Shown here in pieces: positions 44,334 through 51,799 of a DNA stretch of 64,000 nucleotides. The position numbers were made by a program, and so were the translations under genes. Each line of letters opens with the position of its first letter. Positions within the stretch are counted from its first letter, which is position 1. The DNA is taken from assembly GCF_038957035.1 (NCBI RefSeq), contig NZ_CP152412.1, positions 8,180,501 to 8,244,500 on the forward strand, written 5' to 3'. The DNA is from Bradyrhizobium sp. B097 (lineage in GTDB: Bacteria > Pseudomonadota > Alphaproteobacteria > Rhizobiales > Xanthobacteraceae). The notes beneath the pieces are model-generated. The model searched no databases and had not been told where the DNA came from. It was given only the letters and a program-made list of their open reading frames with translations.

Positions 44334-44756
44334 ATGGACTTACTTGCTCTTGCCAAAAATATCGCAGACCGCGTCGAAGCGCAGTCGGCGCGCGCAAAGG
44401 TGCCGGTTGCCGTTTGCGTCATGGATATTCACGGCAACATCGTGCTCAAGCACCGCATGAACGGTGCGCCGGCCTTCTCGATCGAAATAGCGGAACGCAA
44501 GGCCTACACATCCGCGCTGGTCGGGCTTCGCACGGCTGACATCTCTCCACTCGTGCAGCCTGGGCAGGAGCTCTTCCCCCTGATGGGTCTCTCTGGTGGG
44601 AGATTTTGCTCCATGGGCGGCGGCGCGCCGCTTACCAGCGATGGACAATTGGTCGCCGGCGTCGGCGTCAGCGGCGGCACCGTCGCGCAGGACGTAGCCA
44701 TTCTCGAAGGGGCACTTCGGGATGCCGGGACGCCTGCCCTCGCCGCGGCATCGTGA
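44334..44756 (+). CDS. HbpS/GlcG-type haem-binding protein (DUF336)
   Basis: 140 residues with AGAGAGGAC upstream. Pattern of PF03928: KVPVAVCVMDIHGNIVLKHR, FSIEIAERKAYTSALVGLRT, GRFCSMGGGAPLTSDGQLVA, GVGVSGGTVAQDVAILEGAL. HbpS binds haem and signals redox stress in Streptomyces; GlcG has an unclear role in glycolate operons. No signal peptide here. It follows the crotonase gene by 56 bp and precedes a VOC gene by 24 bp on the same strand, so co-expression is likely. Confidence 0.87.
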   Translation: MDLLALAKNIADRVEAQSARAKVPVAVCVMDIHGNIVLKHRMNGAPAFSIEIAERKAYTSALVGLRTADISPLVQPGQELFPLMGLSGGRFCSMGGGAPLTSDGQLVAGVGVSGGTVAQDVAILEGALRDAGTPALAAAS

Positions 44757-44780
44757 CGCCAGGTATCCAGGGAGTTGGAC

Positions 44781-45356
44781 ATGACCATCACTGAGTTGCA
44801 GGAAAGGCCCGCAGCCGAAACCTTTCGCGCGGGCACGATCGAGATGAAGCTCGAAGTCGTCGTCATCCCGGTCTCGGACGTCGATCGCGCCAAGCGCTTC
44901 TACAGCGACCTCGGGTGGCGCCTCGACATCGACTACATCGACGGCGCCGACTACCGGGTGATCCAGTTCACCCCGCCCGGCTCCGGATGCTCGGTCATCT
45001 TCGGCAGGAATGTCACCACGGCTTTGCCGGGCTCGGTGCAGGGATTGCACCTGATCGTTTCCGACATCGAGGCTGCCTGCGCCGACCTGCTCGGCCGCGG
45101 CATCGCGATCGGCAAGCCTTTCCATGACCCCGGCGGCATATTCCACCATGCCAACGCGAAAGGAGTGGTCGCCGGCGCAAATCCGCAACGAAAGAGTTAC
45201 GCCTCGTACGCGTCGTTCAGCGATCCGGACGGTAACGGCTGGGTGTTCCAAGAGGTCACAGCACGACTGACCGGACATATCGAGGCGAGCGACACAAGCT
45301 TTACTCCCGAGCTGACGAACTTCGTCCGGCGTGCGGATGCGCTTAAACGCACTTGA
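44781..45356 (+). CDS. VOC-family (glyoxalase/bleomycin resistance-like) protein
   Basis: 191 residues from MTITELQERPAAETFRAGTI with GGAG 6 nt upstream. VOC half-module: LEVVVIPVSDVDRAKRFYSD at the start, DYRVIQFTPPGSGCSVIF, VQGLHLIVSDIEAACADLLG, and SYASYASFSDPDGNGWVFQE with a metal Glu. It resembles the extradiol-dioxygenase-like or glyoxalase relatives with a single betaalphabetabetabeta pair. The C-terminal TARLTGHIEASDTSFTPELT is an extension. Substrate unknown; context points to an electrophile or peroxide detoxification role. Confidence 0.85.
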   Translation: MTITELQERPAAETFRAGTIEMKLEVVVIPVSDVDRAKRFYSDLGWRLDIDYIDGADYRVIQFTPPGSGCSVIFGRNVTTALPGSVQGLHLIVSDIEAACADLLGRGIAIGKPFHDPGGIFHHANAKGVVAGANPQRKSYASYASFSDPDGNGWVFQEVTARLTGHIEASDTSFTPELTNFVRRADALKRT

Positions 45357-45481
45357 ACCTCGTAAGATGGCATGAAGCGCCAAATCGTCGAGCAACGGAC
45401 GCCTTCGAACACACGCCGGGAATTTGTGTGGCCGCAACCGATCACGCAATGGTGTGGCCTAATTAAAGTCGTGGAGAATCC

Positions 45482-46489
45482 ATGTCCCGCCCTTCATCGT
45501 CGTCCAGATCATCAATGCCCGCGCATCATCAAGGTTCGGTCGACGCAACGCGACGCGCGATGCTGGCAGGGAGTGTTGCAGCCGTGAGTCTAGGAACTCC
45601 TTTATCAGCCCAAGCGTCGGTGCCGCAGCCCTCGACGGAGACAAAGCACAAATGGGTCCGCGCCGACGGCGTCGACGTCTTCTATCGCGAAGCCGGTCCC
45701 GCTGGGGCCCCCATCTTGCTCCTGTTGCACGGCTTTGCGAATTCTTCCTTCTACTTCCGTCACCTGATGCCAAGACTTGCAGACCGATTTCGACTGATCG
45801 CACCAGATTTGCCGTCGTTGGGCTTCACACAAGTCCCGGCCGAGCGGAACTATCGCTATGACTTCGAATCCCTCTCCCGCACGATCACGGCATTCGTCGA
45901 CGCTCTGGAGCTCAAGCACTACTTCCTGTACGTCTTTGATTACGGTGCGCCAGTCGGTTGGGATCTGGCGCTGAAATATCCGGATCGTGTTGCCGGGATC
46001 ATCAGCCAGAACGGCAATGCCTATGTCGAAGGCCTGAGGGACGAGGCCTGGGATCCGTTACGAGCCTATTGGGCCAGCCCGAGCCCGGACAAGCGCGAAC
46101 CCATCCGCGCCCGCATGACGCTCGATGGAGTCAAGGCGGCTTATTTCCACGGCGTGGCCGATCCATCCAGCATCGAGCCGGAGTCTTATACGCTCGATGC
46201 AGCGATCCTGGCCCGGCCGGGAAATGCAGATCTCCAGATCGACCTCAAGCTGGACTACAAGCGCAACATCGAACGCTATCCGCTCTATCAGGCTTTCTTT
46301 CGCCAGCGGCAGCCGAAGCTGCTGGCCGTATGGGGAAAAAAAGATCCATTCTTCGCCCCTGAGGGCGCTGAGGCATTCCGGCGCGATCTTCCGGCCGCAC
46401 GTATCGTTCTTCTGGATACGGGTCACTTCGCGCTCGAGACAGAAGGCGGCACGGTCGCCGACGAGCTTAGGCGCTTCTTGCTGGACTGA
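45482..46489 (+). CDS. Alpha/beta hydrolase, dehalogenase/epoxide hydrolase-like, exported
   Basis: 335 residues with GTGGAGAATCC upstream. N-terminal twin-Arg-like signal VDATRRAMLAGSVAAVSLGT followed by SAQASVP. Core: PILLLLHGFANSSFYFRHLM, nucleophile Asp in YFLYVFDYGAPVGWDLALKY, acid in LLAVWGKKDPFFAPEGAEAF, His in LLDTGHFALETEGGTV. The Asp nucleophile (FDYG) marks it as a haloalkane dehalogenase or epoxide hydrolase relative rather than an esterase. It is the third such exported hydrolase within 7 kb. Confidence 0.86.
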   Translation: MSRPSSSSRSSMPAHHQGSVDATRRAMLAGSVAAVSLGTPLSAQASVPQPSTETKHKWVRADGVDVFYREAGPAGAPILLLLHGFANSSFYFRHLMPRLADRFRLIAPDLPSLGFTQVPAERNYRYDFESLSRTITAFVDALELKHYFLYVFDYGAPVGWDLALKYPDRVAGIISQNGNAYVEGLRDEAWDPLRAYWASPSPDKREPIRARMTLDGVKAAYFHGVADPSSIEPESYTLDAAILARPGNADLQIDLKLDYKRNIERYPLYQAFFRQRQPKLLAVWGKKDPFFAPEGAEAFRRDLPAARIVLLDTGHFALETEGGTVADELRRFLLD

Positions 46490-46890
46490 TAGAGGGTGCT
46501 GCGCGCGCGGGGAATTCATACCCCTGAGACCTCGCCCACACACCCTAGGCGGCCAACCTACGTTCCGCTTCTCCCTCCTCTAAGTCGGCGCCCGAAGCCC
46601 TTTTCAGAAAGCGGGCCTTGACCATGACGTTCCTTCATTCCGGCCGAACCCTTCGCGTAAGCGAGACGTAAGCAGTCGACGCGACCGAAGACATGGTGGA
46701 GATCGTATCCGTGATCTCTGCGGTCGCATCGGCGTCGGTCTCACGCCTAGCGCAACCGAGTCGATCCCCGAAGTCGTCCAGCACGAGGTAAGTGTCTCAG
46801 GGCACAATCGATGGGGTACGCATGACAAGACCTTCCCTTGAGCTCTCGATATTACGTTAGGTCGACCTCGCCGGGATTTCGAGTCAGAGC
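46490..46890. other. Intergenic stretch before repeat B, no gene seen
   Basis: About 400 bp with short ORFs only; none has a ribosome site, family or codon pattern to support it. The right boundary is the repeat at 46891. Confidence 0.45.
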
Positions 46891-47094
46891 GGGTTCGATT
46901 CCGGTCGGGGCGATTGTGGAGACCGGAACGGTAGGGGCGTTCCTGCTGCCAGGCAGCCTGCTGTTTATTTTTGCCAGCCAATACCGCGCGTGAGTGTGCT
47001 GGTATTCCTGCTGGTATTGGTCGTAATCGACGATGAAAATTGCTTTACATTCAGATGGTTAAATGGCCAATCGGCTATCGGCCAGGGGCACCAC
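46891..47094 (+). repeat. Copy B of the imperfect ~203-bp direct repeat
   Basis: Same blocks as copy A at 16294-16496: GGGTTCGATTCCGGTCGGGG at 46891-46910, TGGTATTCCTGCTGGTATTG at 47000-47019, and CGGCCAGGGGCACCAC at 47079-47094. Flanking CCTCG...(G/C)GGG and GCTGTTTTATTT-like segments also align. 47095-47278 after it shows only short repetitive GC-rich sequence before dhaK. Confidence 0.6.
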
Positions 47095-47278
47095 GCTTCG
47101 CCCTTGCGGGCTTCGCGTGGCGCAGCCGCGCCAAGACCGCAAAGGCGAAGCGTGTCCGGCGAAGCTCGAGCGACGCGAGAGCGAAGACGGACGGCCTCAT
47201 TTCGGGTATGGGCCCGCGGATTCCAATATCAGTCCTTTTGAGCTGCGCCGACATACATGCGGTCGACAGCGGCGGCGA

Positions 47279-48262
47279 TCACCATTTCAATGCGGCTGTG
47301 CGCACCGGGGCGTCCCACAGCGCCGACGTCTCGGCATCGAGCAGGCTCACGGTGAGCGAGCAACCGGCCATATCCAGCGAGGTGACGTAGCTGCCCACCA
47401 GCGAGCGGGCGATGCGCAGGCCGCGCTGCTCGAGCATGCGGCGCGCCGCGTTGTACATCAGATAGAGCTCGATCGTCGGGGTGCCGCCGAAGCCGTTGAC
47501 CAGCAGCAAGGCCTCGGAGCCTGCGGGCGCGGCGAGATCGTCGGCAATGGCGGTCGTCATTTCCGATGCGATCGCGTCGGCCTCCGCGAGCTTGACGCGG
47601 CGGCGACCCGGCTCGCCGTGGATGCCGACACCCATCTCCATTTCGTCCTCGCCGAGCGTGAAGGTCGGGGTGCCTGCGGCGGGGACGGTGCAGCTGGTCA
47701 GCGCCACACCCATCGAACGCGTCCGCGCGTTGACGCGCTCGCCGAGCGCCACGCAGGCCTTGAGATCGGCGCCTTTCTCGGCGGCGGCGCCGACGATCTT
47801 CTCGACGATCAAGGTGCCGGCGACGCCGCGGCGCCCGATACTGTAGGTCGATTTCTCGACCGCGACATCGTCGTCGGTCACGATGGTGGCGGTGCGGCCT
47901 TCGGCGATCTCGGCCGCCATCTCGAAATTCATGCGGTCGCCCGCATAGTTCTTGACGATGAACAGCACGCCGGCATCGCCCGCGACCGCCTGCGCGGCCT
48001 CGACGATCTGGTCGGGCGTCGGCGAGGTGAACACTTGTCCGGGACAGGCCGCATCCAGCATGCCGTAGCCGACGAAGCCGGCATGCAGCGGCTCATGCCC
48101 GCTGCCGCCGCCAGAGACCAGCGCGACCTTCCTGCCGTTCAGCTCGCGGCGGCGAACGAATTTGCGCTCGGCGCCGAGCACGACCAGATCGGCATGCGCC
48201 GCGGCGAAGCCGTCGAGGCTTTCGCCGAGCACATTGTCGACCGCATTGATGAACTTCTTCAT
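47279..48262 (-). CDS. dhaK: Dihydroxyacetone kinase subunit DhaK
   Basis: 327 residues, ribosome site GGGGAGGACACA. Landmarks of the DHA-binding subunit: RKVALVSGGGSGHEPLHAGF (His that orients DHA), VLFIVKNYAGDRMNFEMAAE, SYSIGRRG-like segment, LGEDEMEMGVGIHGEPGRRR (His that binds DHA covalently as hemiaminal) and LLLVNGFGGTPTIELYLMYN. DhaK receives phosphate from ADP-DhaL, which is rephosphorylated by DhaM, yielding DHAP. It is the last gene of the operon that begins with the binding protein at 57497, and is separated from the preceding gene by an intergenic palindromic repeat. Confidence 0.94.
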   Translation of the reverse strand: MKKFINAVDNVLGESLDGFAAAHADLVVLGAERKFVRRRELNGRKVALVSGGGSGHEPLHAGFVGYGMLDAACPGQVFTSPTPDQIVEAAQAVAGDAGVLFIVKNYAGDRMNFEMAAEIAEGRTATIVTDDDVAVEKSTYSIGRRGVAGTLIVEKIVGAAAEKGADLKACVALGERVNARTRSMGVALTSCTVPAAGTPTFTLGEDEMEMGVGIHGEPGRRRVKLAEADAIASEMTTAIADDLAAPAGSEALLLVNGFGGTPTIELYLMYNAARRMLEQRGLRIARSLVGSYVTSLDMAGCSLTVSLLDAETSALWDAPVRTAALKW

Positions 48263-48285
48263 TGTGTCCTCCCCGCTTCGTCCAA

Positions 48286-48384
48286 AGCTTCGTTCCGATC
48301 AATCGGAACGAAGCTCCAGGTTGTTGTTTTGACGCGTTTTCTTCACGCGAACCGGTATCCACTTCGCTCGAAAACGCTTTGGTT
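48286..48384. repeat. Intergenic palindromic repeat of a Bradyrhizobium-type family
   Basis: A perfect 14-bp inverted repeat with a 2-nt loop (48286-48299 and 48302-48315, AGCTTCGTTCCGAT), followed by GACGCGTTTTCTTCACGCGA and ACCGGTATCCACTTCGCTCG with a further GCGTTTTC/GAAAACGC pairing. The second part is, from memory, a recurrent intergenic element in Bradyrhizobium genomes. It lies inside the operon between the HTH-like gene and dhaK, and could modulate the mRNA. Confidence 0.65.
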
Positions 48385-48395
48385 GGCGTTTTCGC

Positions 48396-48821
48396 CTATT
48401 TTTCCCGCATGATGCCGATCAGGCGCCGCGTGAATTCCTGCAACAGCGCGTCGAGCTCGGCGTTGCGCTTGGCGCTGCCGAGATCCGGCAGATGCAATGT
48501 CAGCGTCCGCTCGTGCGAGCCTTCGCTCAGCCGGCCGACGCGGCGCGGATGCGCGCGCGCATAGGCGCGCAAGAAGGCGGTCTTCGCCTGCGGCGGAAAA
48601 TGGCAGACATCGAAGATCGTGTTGAGATGCTGCACCGGGATCGGCACCGGATAGGCCGGATTGCTGATCTGGCTGACGAAGCTGCGGTTCTTGCCGATGG
48701 CATGGGCGAGGCGCAGCCGCATGCCGGACGGGCGGCTCTCCAGCACTTCCTTGAAGATGCGCTTGTAGACCGCAACCGCGCCGGCTTCGGGCGCTTCATC
48801 GGCCGCCGCGTCAGCCAACAC
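48396..48821 (-). CDS. HTH-like protein of the dihydroxyacetone kinase operon
   Basis: 141 residues, start overlapping the end of the enzyme I gene by 11 bp. Central part reads VYKRIFKEVLESRPSGMRLR, LAHAIGKNRSFVSQISNPAY (a lambda-repressor-like helix-turn-helix), PVPIPVQHLNTIFDVCHFPP, FLRAYARAHPRRVGRL. From memory, proteins of this type sit beside dhaK in several alphaproteobacteria, but no function is established. It could regulate the operon or sense PTS phosphorylation; both ideas are inference. Confidence 0.75.
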   Translation of the reverse strand: MLADAAADEAPEAGAVAVYKRIFKEVLESRPSGMRLRLAHAIGKNRSFVSQISNPAYPVPIPVQHLNTIFDVCHFPPQAKTAFLRAYARAHPRRVGRLSEGSHERTLTLHLPDLGSAKRNAELDALLQEFTRRLIGIMREK

Positions 48822-50430
48822 TGCCTCCGCTGCTCAGCCGGTCGATGGTCTGCTTGATCTGCGCCAGCGCCGATGGGTTCACGGACAATTCGCGCAGGCC
48901 GCAATTCAGAAGCGCGGGAAGGCAGCGCGGATCACCTGCCATGTCGCCGCACAGGCTGACACTGACGCCGGCGCGGCGGCCGTGCTCGGCGGTCCGCGCG
49001 ATCAGTTCGAGCACTGCGGGATGCAGGGGGTCCATCAGGGGCGCGAGAGCTCCGTTGGAACGATCGCAGGCCAGCACATATTGCGCGAGATCGTTCGAGC
49101 CGATCGAGAAAAACGACGCCTTGAAGCTCGAGACCGCCAGGGCCGCCGCCGGAACCTCGACCATGATTCCGAGTTCCGGGAGCATTGCGGCAATGCCGTC
49201 CGCCTGCAAGTGCTGCACGATGCCGGCGAACAGCTTCCGTCCCGCCTCAAGCTCGTCCGCCGACGTCACCATCGGGAACATGACCTTGAGATTGCCGCGC
49301 ACCGCGGCACGGGCCAGCGCGCGGAGCTGGACGGCAAAGATCTCCGGCCGGGCCAGGCACAGCCGCAAGCCACGCACGCCGAGGAACGGATTGGCCTCGC
49401 CGTCGAATGTGAAGCCGGGCACCGGCTTGTCGCCGCCGGCATCGAACGTGCGGATCGTGACCGGCCGCTGACCGGCCCAGCGCAATACCGCGTCGTAGGC
49501 CTGGAATTGGGTCTCCTCGTCCGGCAGGTCGCTCCGCCCGGCGAGCAGGAATTCGGTCCGCATCAGGCCGATGCCGTCGGCATATTGCGCGTCCGCATCA
49601 TCGAGGTCGTCGACCCGCTGGATATTGATCAGGAGCTTGACGTGTTCGCCGCGCCACGAGGCCGTCGGCCGCCGCAGGATCGCGCGCGCGGATGCCCTGC
49701 TCTTGCGATGGCTCTCGCGCCGCTTCTCGAAGATCCGCACCTGCTCGGCGCTGGGATCGAGCTCCAGCGTCGCGCCTTCGCCGTCGAGCAGCGCGGTGGC
49801 GCCGGCATGAGGAATAGCACCGAGCTGCACGACCATCGGAATGCCGCGCGCCCGCGCCAGCATCGCGACGTGGCTGGTCGGACTCCCATGCAGCAGCGCC
49901 AGGCCGCCGCCGCCGGACCAGTCGATCTCCAGGAAGCGCGACGGCGGCAGGTCGTCGGCACAGACGACGCCTCCGCTCGGGATCTTGAGCGGCTCGCCCT
50001 CGTCGCCGCGCAGGATGTGGACCACGCGGTCGCGCAGGTCCGCAAGGTCCGACGAGCGCGCCTGCAGATACTCATCCGCCGCCGAATTGTACTCCGCGAT
50101 CTGATCGTCGAGCGTCGAGCGCCATGCGACATCGGCCGGACGCCCCTCGCCGATCGACGCGAAGATCGCCTCGATCAGATCCTCATCCTCCAGCAATGCG
50201 ACCTGGAATTCGAGGATCTGCGCGGCTTCGCCGCCGGCGCTGGCGGCAAGATCGGCGATCTGCCCGCTCGCGAGATCGATCGCCTTGCGCAAGGCGAGCG
50301 CCTCCTCGACCAGCGTGCCGGCCACCCGCTCGCCGCCGGCGCCCGCATCGACGCGGACCAGCGGACCGTGGGCAAAGCCGATCGAGGCAGTCCTGCCGCG
50401 GTAAGCCGATCCTGCAGCGCCGCCCTGCAT
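48811..50430 (-). CDS. PTS phosphoenolpyruvate-protein phosphotransferase (enzyme I), dha-dedicated
   Basis: 539 residues from MQGGAAGSAYRGRTASIGFA with GGAGCAGG upstream; an ATG five codons earlier is possible but overlaps the HPr gene. Domains: N-terminal HPr-binding part with YRGRTASIGFAHGPLVRV; the phospho-His in LLHGSPTSHVAMLARARGIP (near residue 200); PEP-utilising barrel with DGIGLMRTEFLLAGR, PVTIRTFDAGGDKPVPGF, NPFLGVRGLRLCL, FSIGSNDLAQYVLACDR and the Cys in SVSLCGDMAGDP. All catalytic residues are present. Normal EI length is about 575, so slightly short. It phosphorylates the HPr encoded upstream, which feeds DhaM. No carbohydrate EII gene is nearby. Confidence 0.92.
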   Translation of the reverse strand: MQGGAAGSAYRGRTASIGFAHGPLVRVDAGAGGERVAGTLVEEALALRKAIDLASGQIADLAASAGGEAAQILEFQVALLEDEDLIEAIFASIGEGRPADVAWRSTLDDQIAEYNSAADEYLQARSSDLADLRDRVVHILRGDEGEPLKIPSGGVVCADDLPPSRFLEIDWSGGGGLALLHGSPTSHVAMLARARGIPMVVQLGAIPHAGATALLDGEGATLELDPSAEQVRIFEKRRESHRKSRASARAILRRPTASWRGEHVKLLINIQRVDDLDDADAQYADGIGLMRTEFLLAGRSDLPDEETQFQAYDAVLRWAGQRPVTIRTFDAGGDKPVPGFTFDGEANPFLGVRGLRLCLARPEIFAVQLRALARAAVRGNLKVMFPMVTSADELEAGRKLFAGIVQHLQADGIAAMLPELGIMVEVPAAALAVSSFKASFFSIGSNDLAQYVLACDRSNGALAPLMDPLHPAVLELIARTAEHGRRAGVSVSLCGDMAGDPRCLPALLNCGLRELSVNPSALAQIKQTIDRLSSGGSVG

Positions 50431-50431
50431 G

Positions 50432-50743
50432 CTAGCCTGCTCCATCCGGAAAATCGCTGGCAACCAGATCGACCAGAGCCGCGACGGCGGCCTCGGCGTC
50501 GATGCCGGAGGCCTTGATCTCGATCGTGCTGCCGTGCGCGGCGCGCATCGCCATGATCTTGGCCACGCTCTTGGCGTTGATCCACTCGGGCGCACCGGCG
50601 ACCCGCACCGAGATCTGCGCCTGGAACTTCTTGGCGAGCTTGGTCAGCTTGACCGCCGGGCGCGCGTGCATGCCCACCGCATGCACCAGCCGCACATTGC
50701 CGGTGAAGATCTGTCCGTCCGCTTTATCAAGCATACTCATCAT
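50432..50743 (-). CDS. HPr-like phosphocarrier protein, dha-dedicated
   Basis: 103 residues. HPr landmark VRLVHAVGMHARPAVKLTKL (phospho-His in GMHARPA) near residue 26 and the helix INAKSVAKIMAMRAAHGSTI corresponding to the Ser46 region, where ASVAKxMAL is typical; here the regulatory Ser is retained in AKSVAK. About 15 residues longer at the N-terminus than classical HPr, with several closely spaced Met codons (50743, 50740, 50734). Lies 22 bp after dhaM and ends 1 bp before the enzyme I start. Confidence 0.92.
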   Translation of the reverse strand: MMSMLDKADGQIFTGNVRLVHAVGMHARPAVKLTKLAKKFQAQISVRVAGAPEWINAKSVAKIMAMRAAHGSTIEIKASGIDAEAAVAALVDLVASDFPDGAG

Positions 50744-50765
50744 CCATCATCGCTTCGCCGACATC

Positions 50766-51158
50766 TCAATCGGCAGAGAGTTCTTCGGCCACGGCCTTGA
50801 CCTGGGCCAGCGAGCTGCCGCCCGCTGCCTCGGTCGCCGCCATCACGGCGCCCTCGACGATCGGCGCGTTGCAGACGACAACGAGATCGCGCCGCGCGGG
50901 CTCCAGCATCTCCACCGCCATTTCGCTGTTGGTCTCGGCGCCGCCGAGATCGACCAGCACCGCGACACCCTTCGGCGACCAGGCGTCATTGATGGCGTCG
51001 ATGATCAGCGGCACGCTGGTGCCCAATCCGCCGTCTGGATTGCCGCCGCAGAACGCCACCTTGACTTCGCTGCCGACCATCTGCCGCACCATATCGGCGG
51101 TTCCCTTGGCGATGTCGCTGGAATGCGAGACGATCACGATCCCCACGGTGTCGGTCAT
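50766..51158 (-). CDS. dhaM: PTS-dependent dihydroxyacetone kinase phosphotransferase subunit DhaM (EIIA only)
   Basis: 130 residues from MTDTVGIVIVSHSSDIAKGT. EIIA-mannose-like domain: phospho-His in VIVSHSSDIAKG (near residue 11), VKVAFCGGNPDGGLGTSVPL, VAVLVDLGGAETNSEMAVEM and the C-terminal VVCNAPIVEGAVMAATEAAG. In E. coli DhaM is a fusion EIIA-HPr-EI; here it is the EIIA part alone, with HPr and EI as separate genes downstream. It overlaps dhaL by 4 bp, giving tight coupling. Confidence 0.93.
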   Translation of the reverse strand: MTDTVGIVIVSHSSDIAKGTADMVRQMVGSEVKVAFCGGNPDGGLGTSVPLIIDAINDAWSPKGVAVLVDLGGAETNSEMAVEMLEPARRDLVVVCNAPIVEGAVMAATEAAGGSSLAQVKAVAEELSAD

Positions 51159-51778
51159 GCCCGTGCCTCCAGGCCCGCGCACACCGCCTGCACCAGCACG
51201 CAGCTCGACCGTGCGCCGGGATCGACATGGCCGACGCTGCGCGCGCCGAGGAACGACGCGCGTCCCTTGGTGGCCTGCATCGGCGCTGTCCGTTCGACCG
51301 CCTCGGTCGCGGTGGTGCGCACCCGCGCGATCAGATCCGGCTGGCCGGCTGCCGTCTTCAATGTCTCGAGCACGGGAACCAGCACATCCAGCATCGTCTT
51401 CTCGCCGACCTGCGAGCGGCCGCGCGCGCTTACCGCGTTCACGGCGCTGCCGAACACGTCGGCGAGATCCTCGGGCAGGTGCTTGTCGTGCGACAGCGCC
51501 TCGCCTGCGGCAAGAAAGAAGCTGCCATAGAGCGGCCCGGAGGCACCGCCGACCGTCATCACCAGGGTCTTGCCGATCATCTTCAGCGCTTCGTCGAGCG
51601 GCTGCGCCGAGATCGCATCGAGCTTGCCGAGCACGGCTTCGCAACCGCGCTTCATGTTGGTCCCGTGATCGCCGTCGCCGATCGCCTGATCGAGGCTGGT
51701 CAGCTCCGGCGCGCTGGCGATGACCTGCTCGGCGGCCGCCTTGACCAACGACTTCAATGTCTCTGATGGCACCGACAT
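51155..51778 (-). CDS. dhaL: Dihydroxyacetone kinase ADP-binding subunit DhaL
   Basis: 207 residues. Landmarks: LTSLDQAIGDGDHGTNMKRG (the metal-binding DxD/GDGDHG Asp residues that coordinate Mg-ADP), MTVGGASGPLYGSFFLAAGE, VGEKTMLDVLVPVLETLK and TKGRASFLGARSVGHVDPGA (the nucleotide-binding loop RASYLGERSxGHxDPG). DhaL keeps ADP as a cofactor and transfers phosphate from DhaM to DHA on DhaK. Overlaps dhaM by 4 bp, follows the second ATPase gene by 21 bp. Confidence 0.94.
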   Translation of the reverse strand: MSVPSETLKSLVKAAAEQVIASAPELTSLDQAIGDGDHGTNMKRGCEAVLGKLDAISAQPLDEALKMIGKTLVMTVGGASGPLYGSFFLAAGEALSHDKHLPEDLADVFGSAVNAVSARGRSQVGEKTMLDVLVPVLETLKTAAGQPDLIARVRTTATEAVERTAPMQATKGRASFLGARSVGHVDPGARSSCVLVQAVCAGLEARA

Positions 51779-51799
51779 CTCCTCGATCCTCTCGCCCCT

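Noticed and set aside
46604..47241. Several short ORFs before dhaK
   Set aside because: No ribosome sites, families or codon bias; the area is repeat and low-complexity sequence.
50502..51530. Long plus-strand ORFs across the dha and ABC operon
   Set aside because: They are antisense shadows of firmly identified DhaM, DhaL and ATPase genes in GC-rich sequence.
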